64,000 bases of DNA from Acidisphaera sp. S103 (GTDB taxonomy: Bacteria > Pseudomonadota > Alphaproteobacteria > Acetobacterales > Acetobacteraceae): contig NZ_LMUJ01000036.1 in the NCBI RefSeq assembly GCF_009765975.1, positions 187,129 to 251,128 on the forward strand. Direction: 5' to 3'. Below are positions 39,177 through 47,397 of the stretch, piece after piece; the first letter of the stretch is position 1, and every line of letters begins with the position of its first letter. The notes under the pieces were generated by a model, which worked only from the letters and a program-made list of their open reading frames with translations, did no database searches and had not been told where the DNA came from. The translations under genes and the position numbers were made by a program.

Positions 39177-39692
39177 ATGACCAAAAAGCCCACTCCGGGG
39201 GTTCGGCCGCACGCAAGCGCTCCGACCCTGACTGTTGTCGCTGATACGCCGGTGGCGCTTGCCCGGGCGAGCGAAGCGGCTGCGCCTGTAACGACGCCCA
39301 CAACGCCCACGCCCTCCACTCCCACCCAAGGCATGAAAACCATGATCAACAGCACCGTCGACTTCGCCACCATCGGCAAGGACAACCTCGAAGCCTTCAC
39401 CGCGTCCAGCAAGATCTGGATGGCCGGCGTGCAGGACCTGACGAAGCAGTTCGCCGCTACCGCGAAGGCCTCGCTGGAAGAGTCCGTCGCCACGTTCAAG
39501 GCGCTCACCACCGTCAAGTCGGTGCAGGAAGCGATCGAACTGCAGACCACCTACAGCAAGACCGCGATCAGCAAGGCGCTGGCCGAGTCCACCAAGCTGA
39601 CCGAGGCTTCGCTGAAGCTGACCGAACAGGCGCTGGCGCCGATCACGGCTCGTATGGCTGTTGCGGTCGGGTCTTTCTCCAAGGCCGCCTGA
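39177..39692 (+). CDS. phasin family protein
   Basis: Granule-associated protein that coats polyhydroxyalkanoate inclusions, 171 residues. The first ~60 residues are Pro/Thr/Ala-rich and disordered, with PTTPTPSTPTQG. The rest is the amphipathic helical phasin domain (about 65-171), including DLTKQFAATAKASLEESV and TYSKTAISKALAEST. The start at 39177 has AGGAGAG eight bases upstream. A strong terminator follows 28 bp after the stop. No PHA synthase is in the window. Confidence 0.9.
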   Translation: MTKKPTPGVRPHASAPTLTVVADTPVALARASEAAAPVTTPTTPTPSTPTQGMKTMINSTVDFATIGKDNLEAFTASSKIWMAGVQDLTKQFAATAKASLEESVATFKALTTVKSVQEAIELQTTYSKTAISKALAESTKLTEASLKLTEQALAPITARMAVAVGSFSKAA

Positions 39693-39719
39693 TCCGTCGC
39701 ACGCATTGCGTGATGACAA

Positions 39720-39748
39720 CGCCCGGGTCGCGAGATCCGGGCGTTTTT
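39720..39748 (+). terminator. rho-independent terminator after phasin
   Basis: A GC-rich hairpin with 10-bp arms (cgcccgggtc / gatccgggcg, one mismatch) and a GCGA loop is directly followed by five T. It ends the phasin transcript and is the only clear intrinsic terminator seen in the window. Confidence 0.85.
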
Positions 39749-39762
39749 GCATGCGCGTGCGG

Positions 39763-40779
39763 TCAGAAGGCGGCGATCTGCGCCAGGGCGCCGGCGACGT
39801 CGAACACGTCCAGCACCCTGGCGACGTAGTGGTCGTGGACCGTGAACGCCGGGGCGGCGGGATCGAGCATCTGCCGTTCCAGCGCATCCACCAGGCGCCG
39901 CAGCCGCCGTTCGTGCAGGCCAAGCCGGCGTTGCACAGGATCGGCGATGACGCCGGCGAAGGCCGAGGCGGCGGTGGTCGCCGCCAGCAGGCCGCCGGTC
40001 AGTCCCATCACCAGGACGGCGGCCGGCGCCACCGGGAACAGGGTGTACCACAGCGAGCCCAGCGCGCCGCCCAAGGGGAATGCCATCGGCAGCGACATTG
40101 CCGTCGCGCGTTTGGCGACGGCGCTCGCCAAAGCGGGGCTGAAGGACAGGGCGCCGGGGGTGAGGCGCCGCAGAGCCAAGGCGCCGGCGGTGAGGCTGAT
40201 GATGGCGGTGGTGATCTCGGTCGAGGCGCCGCGGGTGCGGGCATACTCGGTCATGGCGGCATCGAGGTGGCGGCGTAGCGCCGGGTCGTCGCCGCGTGTG
40301 CCGACTGCCCGCAGCGCCGGGGCCAATGCCGTCATCACGCGGGGGTCAGCCAGGATGGTTTCGGCCAGGGCGTCCTTGGCAGCGACGCGCCCGTCGGAGG
40401 TGTAGGGCAGTTGCAGCAGGTCGGTGTGCAGCCGCCAGGCGAGTTCCTTGCCGACGGCCGTATGCACGACCAATTGCTTGCCGCGAAGACGGGCGGCGGA
40501 GCGTTTCGCCCCCAGCCGGTTGGCGGCTCGGGCGGCCAGCAGCAGTCCCACCTGCGGCGCCGCCATCGTCAGGTTCAGCGGCGCCCTGGCGATGTCCCAG
40601 CCGACCGCGGTCCGGTGCAGGCTGATGGAGCCGCGCAATGAGAAATTCCGGTCGACGAAAGGGCGGATGCGTTCGCGGCAGGCGGCGAAATACCGGCGCA
40701 CGCCGTCATCGACGATTTGTCTGGCAAGTGCCTGGTCCGCTTCGGAAGCGACCGGGACCAGGCCGGTTTCGTGCGTCAT
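39763..40779 (-). CDS. conserved hypothetical protein with membrane segments
   Basis: A 338-residue protein from the ATG at 40779 (MTHETGLVPVASEAD). The N-terminal region contains RYFAACRERIRPFVDRNFSLRGSI. Three hydrophobic stretches lie in the C-terminal half (about 175-200, 225-245 and 250-275). The pattern looks like a conserved alphaproteobacterial hypothetical (perhaps a DUF6635-type protein, not certain). It is convergent with phasin. No catalytic motif is visible. Confidence 0.7.
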   Translation of the reverse strand: MTHETGLVPVASEADQALARQIVDDGVRRYFAACRERIRPFVDRNFSLRGSISLHRTAVGWDIARAPLNLTMAAPQVGLLLAARAANRLGAKRSAARLRGKQLVVHTAVGKELAWRLHTDLLQLPYTSDGRVAAKDALAETILADPRVMTALAPALRAVGTRGDDPALRRHLDAAMTEYARTRGASTEITTAIISLTAGALALRRLTPGALSFSPALASAVAKRATAMSLPMAFPLGGALGSLWYTLFPVAPAAVLVMGLTGGLLAATTAASAFAGVIADPVQRRLGLHERRLRRLVDALERQMLDPAAPAFTVHDHYVARVLDVFDVAGALAQIAAF

Positions 40780-41153
40780 GTCCGCACCTTGACTCCACTC
40801 GGGCCGCAGTTCCGGTCCGTCCGGTTGGATCGGACGTCCGTAGACGGGGAACTGGACATGCTTATGGCGGCGGGGAATGACAAGGCCTGACCGTGGGCCG
40901 AGCCGGGTCGTCAACGCCCAAACAGGCGCACCACGGGTGGGCGCACCTGTAAGGGTCTGGTGGACCGGGTAACCATGCATGGCCGGAGCAAGGCTGCTTG
41001 TTTTCGATGAACCGATTCGCTGTCAATAACAAACAGAAGAGCACCACCGGAAGCGATCGGCTTGTTCGGAACCCCCAAAATCCCGAGGGTGCCCCCTCGT
41101 TGGTTGTTCCCAGCCAAAACCGCTGCCAGCCAAGGCAATCTATCGCCGAATGG

Positions 41154-41168
41154 TTAACGAAAGGTTAA
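41154..41168 (+). promoter_or_regulatory. CtrA box (TTAA-N7-TTAA)
   Basis: The sequence ttaacgaaaggttaa is an exact TTAA-N7-TTAA, the consensus bound by the alphaproteobacterial response regulator CtrA, which controls motility genes. It lies 96 bp before the motB ATG. Confidence 0.65.
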
Positions 41169-41211
41169 TGCACTTCGGCAAAGATTCGCGGACGGCATTT
41201 TTTCGCCGCGG

Positions 41212-41226
41212 TTAGGGAAAGGTTAA
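41212..41226 (+). promoter_or_regulatory. degenerate second CtrA box
   Basis: The sequence ttagggaaaggttaa matches TTAA-N7-TTAA with one change. It sits in a 19-nt direct repeat of the first box region, 38 bp before the motB start, suggesting cooperative or dual regulation. Confidence 0.5.
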
Positions 41227-41264
41227 GGTTTGTCGGCCATTCTGCCGCCCTCCGGAGGGCGCAC

Positions 41265-42401
41265 ATGGCGGGCAAGGGCGGCAAGAAGGACTCCAAGGGC
41301 GGGGTCATCGTGAAGAAGTTCGAGGTCGTGGAGGGTGGTCACCACGGCGGCGCCTGGAAGGTCGCGTACGCCGATTTCGTGACCGCCATGATGGCCTTCT
41401 TCCTGCTGATGTGGCTGCTGAACGCCACGACCGAGGACCAGCGCAAGGGCCTCGCGGACTACTTCAGTCCCAACAACCTGATGTCGCATGCGTCCTCGGG
41501 CACCGGCCAGCCATTCGGCGGCCATACCGCCTTCGACCAGGGCGCGCTGGTGTCCGACCGCGGCAGCGTCCTGATCACCGCCGGCAAGCGCCCGGTGATC
41601 GACCGGACCGAGGACGGCGACGATCCGATCTACAGCGATTACCATCGTGCCAAGTCCGGCGACGGCCAGGGTGCGGGTCCGATGCCCGACGACCAGGACG
41701 CCGATGACTCGACCAGCGACAAGCCGCTCGGCCAGTCGGGCACGCGTCTCGCGCCCGGTCCTGGCGGTCCGTCCGTCGTTCAGCGCGACGGCCAGCCCGA
41801 TGCCGGGCCGGCGACCCCGGCCGATGTGGCCGCCCAGCCTGACGTTCGTCCGGTCACCCCGGCCGATGTGGCCGCCGAGAAGGCGCGCGAGGAGAAGGCG
41901 TCGTTCGAACAGGCCGCGCAACAGATCACGGCCGCCGTGCAAAGCGATCCGACGCTGGCGGGCCTCGCCAAGCAGCTTACGATCGACATGACGCCGGAGG
42001 GATTGCGGATCCAGCTTCTCGATGAGGTGAAGCTGCCGATGTTTCCGACCGGATCGTCCACGCCGAACGATCGGGTCAGGCTGCTGCTGCAAAAAGTGGT
42101 GCCGGTGCTGTTGAAGCTGAAGGAGCCGATCTCGATCGCCGGTCATACGGACGCCGCGCCGTTCCCTGGGCCCGACCGGACCAACTGGGAATTATCAGCG
42201 GAGCGGGCGAATGCGACACGGCGTTTGCTGGTTGAAGACGGATTGCCGGACGCTCGGGTCAAGTCGGTGATCGGGGACGCGGATCGCGATCCGCTGCTGC
42301 CGGCCGATCCGCTGGCAGCGGCGAACCGGCGGATCGCCATCCTGGTGCAGCGGCAAGCGGCACCGGTCCCAACTGGCGCTGCCGCCGCGGCCACGCCCTG
42401 A
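41265..42401 (+). CDS. motB: flagellar motor stator protein MotB
   Basis: Peptidoglycan-anchored stator subunit, 378 residues. A basic N-terminus precedes a single transmembrane helix (YADFVTAMMAFFLLMWLL) with the proton-accepting Asp37. A long low-complexity linker (about 100-215) repeats PADVAA. The C-terminal OmpA-like domain contains ISIAGHTDAAPF and NWELSAERANATRRLL. It is followed by motA, the reverse of the enterobacterial order. Two CtrA-type boxes precede it. Confidence 0.94.
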   Translation: MAGKGGKKDSKGGVIVKKFEVVEGGHHGGAWKVAYADFVTAMMAFFLLMWLLNATTEDQRKGLADYFSPNNLMSHASSGTGQPFGGHTAFDQGALVSDRGSVLITAGKRPVIDRTEDGDDPIYSDYHRAKSGDGQGAGPMPDDQDADDSTSDKPLGQSGTRLAPGPGGPSVVQRDGQPDAGPATPADVAAQPDVRPVTPADVAAEKAREEKASFEQAAQQITAAVQSDPTLAGLAKQLTIDMTPEGLRIQLLDEVKLPMFPTGSSTPNDRVRLLLQKVVPVLLKLKEPISIAGHTDAAPFPGPDRTNWELSAERANATRRLLVEDGLPDARVKSVIGDADRDPLLPADPLAAANRRIAILVQRQAAPVPTGAAAAATP

Positions 42402-42410
42402 GAACGAGCG

Positions 42411-43274
42411 ATGCTGACGATTGGCGGCTTGCTGGTGTTGTTTGCGTGTGTGTTGGGCAGCTACATCACCTCGGGCGGCAGCATGGCGCCGCTGGTGGAC
42501 GCCGTGCCGTTCGAGATGTGGACGATCGGCGGGGCGGCGATCGGCACGATGCTGATGGCCAACAGCATGCACGAGGTCAAGCACACGCTTGGCGCGTTCG
42601 GCAAGATGCTGAAGGGGGCCGCGTTCCATAAGGCTGATTACATCGAACTGCTGAGCCTGCTGTATTTCCTGGTCCGCCTGGCCAGCACCAAGGGCGCCAT
42701 GGCGCTGGAGGTGCATATCGAAAGACCCGACGAAAGCGCGGCGTTCCAGAAGTTCCCGAAGATCCTGGCCAATCATCACGCCAGCACGATCATCTGCGAC
42801 TACCTGCGCATGGTCGGCATGAACGCCGACGATCCCAATCAGATCGAAGATGTCATGGCCCGGGAATTGAAGAAGGTGCTGGTCGAGGAACTGCATCCAT
42901 CACACATCATGCAGAACATGGCCGACGCGCTGCCCGCGCTGGGGATCGTCGCGGCGGTGCTGGGCGTGATCAAGACGATGTCGCATATCGATCAGCCGCC
43001 GGCCATCCTGGGTGCGATGATCGGCGAGGCGCTGACCGGCACGTTCCTGGGGATCCTGCTGGCGTATGGAATGGCGGGTCCGTTTTCGATGCGGATGAAG
43101 GGGATCGTGGAGGAGGAGGCGAAATACCTGGAGGTGATACGTGCGGTGCTGGTGACGCATCTGCATGGCAACGCGCCGCAGGTGAGCGTGGAATCGGGAC
43201 GCAAGATGGTGCCGACGGAGCACATGCCGACGTTCCTGGAGCTGGAGGAGGCGGTGCAGTTGGTGCAGATGTAG
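42411..43274 (+). CDS. motA: flagellar motor stator protein MotA
   Basis: Membrane stator subunit that forms the proton channel with MotB, 287 residues and four helices (about 2-20, 34-50, 168-190, 200-222). Family segments are MHEVKHTLGAFGKMLKG, the charged cytoplasmic loop, and ALPALGIVAAVLGVIKTM. It begins 9 bp after motB. No other flagellar genes are in the window. Confidence 0.94.
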   Translation: MLTIGGLLVLFACVLGSYITSGGSMAPLVDAVPFEMWTIGGAAIGTMLMANSMHEVKHTLGAFGKMLKGAAFHKADYIELLSLLYFLVRLASTKGAMALEVHIERPDESAAFQKFPKILANHHASTIICDYLRMVGMNADDPNQIEDVMARELKKVLVEELHPSHIMQNMADALPALGIVAAVLGVIKTMSHIDQPPAILGAMIGEALTGTFLGILLAYGMAGPFSMRMKGIVEEEAKYLEVIRAVLVTHLHGNAPQVSVESGRKMVPTEHMPTFLELEEAVQLVQM

Positions 43275-43687
43275 CCGTCATACCGACCTGCCATGAATGA
43301 AACCCGACCCGTGGGAGTCACGGCCATGGTTTTTCTTTTTTAAGGCAGATTAAGCGGGATAAGGGGGGGATGAAGGGGATGGCGCCCGCAATCAGGCTTG
43401 GGCGGTGATGCGGCGGATTTCGACTTGGGGCCGGCCGAAGTTGATCAGCAGGCACAACGGCTTGCCGGTTGCCCGTGGATAGTCTCGGTATTGCGGAACA
43501 TGCGCGTCGCTCAACGCACCGGCCACTTTGAGTTCGAGGATGATCTGATCCTCGGCTACGAGGTCGGCGGTATATTCGCCGACAATCACGTCGTTGTAAA
43601 AGACCACCCATTCTACGTTGCTGCACGTCGCTGAGCCCGGGCTTTCGCATCTCATGCGCCAGGACATTCTCGTAGACCTTCTCAACG

Positions 43688-43695
43688 AACCCATG
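43688..43695. repeat. 8-bp target site duplication, left copy
   Basis: aacccatg directly precedes the left IS end. The identical octamer follows the right end at 45792-45799. Eight bases is the length typical of IS1595-family insertions. Confidence 0.9.
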
Positions 43696-43785
43696 GGCGA
43701 TTATCCCGAACTTGACTTGCTGGGCGGTTCGTGGAAAAGTTTTCTCCGCTCAGAGAGGTGGAGGCCAACACCCTCATGCGCGTCG

Positions 43786-44724
43786 CTATTCCCGCGAGGG
43801 CGGCGCTGGAATCTCGTCGGCTTTCTCTTTGCGTGCGTAATTGTAGGTTTCGTCGCCTCGTATGACGAAGCGCATGCCCACGGGATCATACACTTGAGCG
43901 AAACCAGAAATGTAGTTCCCTCCCAAGAGATCGTCATATCGGACGAATCCGATCAGCCAAACAGATTCCCGAAAATTGGCGACAGCATCCTTTTGGCGGC
44001 TAGTCAGAACAGAATTCATAGTTGTGTTCTCGGAAAATGGTTTGTCTTGTGTGACGACAATTCCGGCGGGGAGCGCCCTGCCGCTGATGGTCTTGGAATC
44101 TATCGGATTTCCTATTTCTCCCCTGATCGCAGTGGTAATGTTGTATTCAAACCGAGTCAGAATACCCGGCGTCTGACCGTAATTAACAACTCGCAATTCG
44201 AACCTACGCCCACTGAAGACTTGTGTTTGGCTGGATTCTATCCAGCGGATTTCAAATCCAGGGTCGCCCACCTCAACAAAAACAAATGGGCGATCTACGC
44301 CTATGATGGCGCGTTCAGCGATGTCAGCTTGTCGGTCCGAAATGTCGGCTTGCTTGTGACCTACCCAGACCAACATCACGGTGAATACCGCCAACATGAT
44401 GTCGGTGGCTTTCAATCCAGAAAAAAGGCTGACCACCCATTCGTCAACGGTTTGTTGCTTCTGTATGGCGTCGGGGCACCAACGATAGGTTTTTTGCTGA
44501 TCAGGCAATCCTCTCGTAGCAGCATCGCTGCCAACTTGGGATGGGGGCTGGCTTACACTACTGCTCCCGCTGTTCTGATTGGCCTCGCTATCTGCGGAGC
44601 AAACTAACATGCCGACGATGTGCAGTCCCATGTCGGCTCCGGCAATCGCCAAAAGCAGCACAATAGTAGCTAGCCAAATAGCACTTTTCACTGATTGGTC
44701 CCATGCCCTCAACCATCTAGTCAC
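43786..44724 (-). CDS. IS passenger gene: membrane-associated hypothetical protein
   Basis: A 312-residue protein from a GTG at 44724. It has an N-terminal helix (about 13-40), a second helix near 105-118 (IMLAVFTVMLVWVGH), a short heptad-like stretch (HKQADISDRQADIAERAI), and a beta-rich domain opening DRPFVFVEVGDPGFEIRW. Proteins with this helix plus Ig-like layout occur as passengers in other ISs. The function is unknown. It lies 88 bp after the transposase gene and inside the IS ends. GC content is lower than in the host genes. Confidence 0.75.
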   Translation of the reverse strand: MTRWLRAWDQSVKSAIWLATIVLLLAIAGADMGLHIVGMLVCSADSEANQNSGSSSVSQPPSQVGSDAATRGLPDQQKTYRWCPDAIQKQQTVDEWVVSLFSGLKATDIMLAVFTVMLVWVGHKQADISDRQADIAERAIIGVDRPFVFVEVGDPGFEIRWIESSQTQVFSGRRFELRVVNYGQTPGILTRFEYNITTAIRGEIGNPIDSKTISGRALPAGIVVTQDKPFSENTTMNSVLTSRQKDAVANFRESVWLIGFVRYDDLLGGNYISGFAQVYDPVGMRFVIRGDETYNYARKEKADEIPAPPSRE

Positions 44725-44812
44725 AGAGGCAATTCCCCCTGCCTCTCATCCTCAATCCGACTCTCGCTGGCGGCGAGAACCATTATCTGAGGCGTTCGCC
44801 AGTCAACGCGCC

Positions 44813-45718
44813 TCAGCACTGTGCTACAGCTTGCCCAAAGATGTCCGGGGTGTCGCGGTTGTTGTAGCGCCATTCGAATTCGGTCACGTAAAGCGGCAGA
44901 TACTTGGCGCTGACGTTATGGAATGTGCCGATGATGCCGCGTTTCAGCAGCGGCCAGAAACCGTCGATGGTGCAGGTATGGACTTCGCCTCGAATATATT
45001 CGCCTCGGCTGTGGGTGACGAACTCATGCGCGCTGCGCTCGCTGACCCGGTTGTAGATGTTGGACTCGTCGGTCGCGACCAAATCGACCTTTGTGGACAC
45101 AGCTTCGTTGACAAAGCGGGTAGCGGTCAGAAGATCCACGGCGGCTACCACGCGGGCGACAACCGTGCCGCCGCGCTGGACCGCACACATGACCACCGTC
45201 TTGCCAGCGCCACCGAGACCGTCCGTCCGCTTATCAGCGTGCCGGTTCTTGTTCTTGCCGCCGACGAAGGTTTCATCGACTTCGACAATGCCGATCAGCT
45301 TGCGGAAGTCGGGATCGGCCAGGGCTGCGCGGATGCGATGGCTCATATAGAGGGCCGTCTTATAGGAGCCAAAGCCCATGATCCGCTGGATTTGCAGACT
45401 GCTAATCCCCTTCTTGCTGGTCAACATGAGATAGATGACCTTGAACCACTGGCGAAGGCCGATATTTGTGTTTTCAAAAATGGTGTTGACCAGGACCGAG
45501 AAGCGGTATCCCGCTTTATTCGGCGAGCAGGCATGACACTGCCAATGGAACGGCCGCGTCGGGAGCGGATAGGCCTTATCGCTACCGCACCGGGGACAAG
45601 TCACCACGCCAGACGGCCAGCGGCGCTTCGCCAGATAAGTCTTGCACGCATCATCATCCGGGAAGAGCGCTTCCCACTCGGGGATCGTCATCTGGCGAGT
45701 GAATTGCGGCGAACCCAT
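44813..45718 (-). CDS. IS1595 family (ISXO2-like) transposase
   Basis: A 301-residue transposase. An N-terminal zinc ribbon (CPRCGSDKAYP...WQCHAC) precedes an RNase H-like catalytic core. The acidic residues lie in GIVEVDETFVGG and LVATDESNIY. The third-motif region reads HTCTIDGFWPLLKRGIIGTFH, where relatives usually have Glu (or Asn) rather than Asp. The start at 45718 is inside the IS. The open frame extends to 45880 only because the GxxExxY N-terminus is in phase. Confidence 0.92.
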   Translation of the reverse strand: MGSPQFTRQMTIPEWEALFPDDDACKTYLAKRRWPSGVVTCPRCGSDKAYPLPTRPFHWQCHACSPNKAGYRFSVLVNTIFENTNIGLRQWFKVIYLMLTSKKGISSLQIQRIMGFGSYKTALYMSHRIRAALADPDFRKLIGIVEVDETFVGGKNKNRHADKRTDGLGGAGKTVVMCAVQRGGTVVARVVAAVDLLTATRFVNEAVSTKVDLVATDESNIYNRVSERSAHEFVTHSRGEYIRGEVHTCTIDGFWPLLKRGIIGTFHNVSAKYLPLYVTEFEWRYNNRDTPDIFGQAVAQC

Positions 45719-45791
45719 CGGGGGCACTCCATGCTTGATGGAGATGAATATAGCGTCGGATTGCCAACAAGTCAAGTTCGGGATAATCGCC

Positions 45792-45799
45792 AACCCATG
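45792..45799. repeat. 8-bp target site duplication, right copy
   Basis: aacccatg follows the right IS end, identical to 43688-43695. Removing the IS and one copy joins ...ANALGHG to GFVEKVY of the interrupted gene in phase. Confidence 0.9.
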
Positions 45800-46089
45800 A
45801 CCGAGCGCATTGGCAACCTGAAAAGCGCACCCAATAATCCGTTCGGTGAACCGGCCCCCAAAACCGCAAATTTCCTTCATCCCTCTACATCTCGCTAATC
45901 CGCCTTAAAAACCTGTCTTGGCGCCCGTGCCGACGCATGAAGGGGGGCGTGAGGGTCCAGCGTTTCTATTTAGTCTCGTTCGGCGCGTGGCCGCCTCACC
46001 AACCCCACGCGCGATACCAGCGGCCCCGGGGCCGCCGGTATCAGTCCCGGTTGCTTGCGTTTGGCCCGCGGCGTCACAACATATTGGTT

Positions 46090-46911
46090 ATGCTGCGATG
46101 CGGGGCGGGTTTCATCGGGTTCTTGCTGCCGTGTGCAGCTTTCGCGCAGGCCCCGCCCGTGGCGCCGGCGCTGGCGATGCATGCGCAGTATGAAACGTAT
46201 GCCGCCGGGATCCGTGTGGCGGAGGTCGAGGCCGGGCTGTGGTTCGGACCGTTCTCGTATCAGATGACCCTGGGCTACCACACCACCGGCCTGGTCGGTT
46301 TCCTGTTCCGTGGCCATCAGTTCGACCGTGCCGACGGCGCGTGGCAGGGCGGGCGAGCCGAACCGTCCGCGTTCGTTGGGCAAGGCGAATGGCGCGGCGT
46401 GGGCCGGTTGGCCGAGATCGACTACCGGCAGGGCAGGCCGGTTATCCGAACGCTGGTGCCGCCGAACCTGGCTGAGCGGGAGCCGGTGCCGGAGGCGCTG
46501 CAGATCAACACCGTCGATACGCTGAGCGCGTTGGCGGAACTGATCCACGTCGTGGCGGAAACCGGCCGCTGCGAGACGGTGGTGCGCACCTATGACGGAA
46601 GGCGGGCAGTCGAGATCGAAGCCCACACGGTTGGCGAGGAATTGCTGGAAGCCAACAGCCGGTCCAGCTTTGCCGGCCGGGCGTTGCGCTGCGATTTCTC
46701 CGGCCGGATGTTGTCGGGTTTCAAATTTGGCGATGACCGGGCGCGGGACGGCAGGCCGATGCATGGGTCCGCGTGGTTGGCGCCGGTGGTGGCCGGCGGG
46801 TCGCCTGTGCCGGTGCGCATGGCGTTCGAAACCAGGTGGTTTGGCGACGCGGTGATGTATTTGACCGGGGTTGGTCCTGGCTTTGGTGCCCAGGTTGCGG
46901 AAGGGAAGTGA
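46090..46911 (+). CDS. DUF3108 domain-containing exported protein
   Basis: A 273-residue protein with a signal peptide (MLRCGAGFIGFLLPCAAFA, cut before QAPP). The mature part resembles the DUF3108 family: YETYAAGIRVAEVEAGLWFGPFSYQMTLGYHTTGLVGFLF followed by beta-rich segments and a late DGRPMHGSAWL. It is probably periplasmic or outer-membrane associated. The function is unknown. The longer reading from 45937 adds a basic leader in front of the signal peptide and is unlikely. It is convergent with yraN. Confidence 0.82.
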   Translation: MLRCGAGFIGFLLPCAAFAQAPPVAPALAMHAQYETYAAGIRVAEVEAGLWFGPFSYQMTLGYHTTGLVGFLFRGHQFDRADGAWQGGRAEPSAFVGQGEWRGVGRLAEIDYRQGRPVIRTLVPPNLAEREPVPEALQINTVDTLSALAELIHVVAETGRCETVVRTYDGRRAVEIEAHTVGEELLEANSRSSFAGRALRCDFSGRMLSGFKFGDDRARDGRPMHGSAWLAPVVAGGSPVPVRMAFETRWFGDAVMYLTGVGPGFGAQVAEGK

Positions 46912-46915
46912 CCCG

Positions 46916-47293
46916 TTACTGGTCGCCCAGGCGGAAGGCGTCGGCGATGCGGCGGACCTGGCCCGCCGGGTTGACGACCAGGATGTCGAAACGCACGCCG
47001 TTGATGCCCCAGTCCGGGTGTTCGCCCAGGATGATCTCGCAGGCGGCGACCAGCCGGGATTGCTGGCGGGCGGTCAGGGCGATGGCGGCTTCCGCCAGGG
47101 TGGGGCGGGATTTCACCTCGATGATCGCCAGGATGCCGGCTTTTTCGGCCACGGCGTCGACCTCGCCGGCCTTGGTGCGCAGGCGGCGGCCCAGGATGGT
47201 CCAGCCGTCGGCGATCAGGGCTGTACAGGCGGTGTCCTCGGCGGCGAGGCCGGTGGCGTGGGCGATGCGGCCTCTTTCGCGGCGTGCGTTCAT
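46916..47293 (-). CDS. YraN/UPF0102 family nuclease-fold protein
   Basis: A 125-residue protein of the UPF0102 group, which has an endonuclease-like (PDDEXK) fold. The signature runs GRRLRTKAGEVDAVAEK and LAIIEVKSR (the Asp and ExK of the putative active site). The ATG at 47293 gives the usual family length. In many genomes it neighbours rsmI or lipoprotein genes. Here it sits between DUF3108 and YyaL genes. The biological role is not established. Confidence 0.88.
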   Translation of the reverse strand: MNARRERGRIAHATGLAAEDTACTALIADGWTILGRRLRTKAGEVDAVAEKAGILAIIEVKSRPTLAEAAIALTARQQSRLVAACEIILGEHPDWGINGVRFDILVVNPAGQVRRIADAFRLGDQ

Positions 47294-47397
47294 GGGGGCA
47301 GGATACGGGGTGGTTGCTAAGATTTGATGAACGGGGGGCGGGTCTGTGAATGGGTCTCGGACGCCCCATGTTCCGCCGATATCGAGGAGAGGACGCC

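Larger units (their letters stand above)
40780..41264. other. 485-bp regulatory gap upstream of motB
   Basis: The gap holds two CtrA-type boxes close to motB. Its middle part (about 40980-41150) contains no recognisable gene. Short open frames there are unsupported. Confidence 0.5.
43696..45791 (-). mobile_element. complete IS1595-type insertion sequence with passenger gene
   Basis: A 2096-bp element with perfect 24-bp terminal inverted repeats (43696-43719 and 45768-45791, starting ggcgattatcccgaac) and flanking 8-bp duplications (43688-43695, 45792-45799). It encodes a DDE transposase of ISXO2/IS1595 type and a second, membrane-associated passenger protein on the same strand. It has inserted into a GxxExxY gene. 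Intact ends and duplication suggest recent insertion. Confidence 0.93.
43392..45880 (-). pseudogene. GxxExxY protein gene split by an IS and frameshifted
   Basis: The N-terminal part (45792-45880) reads MKEICGFGGRFTERIIGCAF and ends ...ANALGHG. The continuation, HGFVEKVYENVLAHEMRKPGL with the GxxExxY signature, lies on the far side of the IS at 43620-43695. A second lesion near 43610-43626 shifts the frame. The conserved tail VVFYNDVIVGEYTADLV...LLINFGRP is read in another frame to the stop at 43392. Restoring both gives one family-length protein (~125 aa) of the nuclease-fold GxxExxY group, whose function is unknown. Confidence 0.85.

Noticed and set aside
43618-44607. 329-codon plus-strand frame inside the IS
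   Set aside because: It is antisense to the passenger gene, starts outside the IS across its boundary, and is less protein-like than the minus-strand reading.
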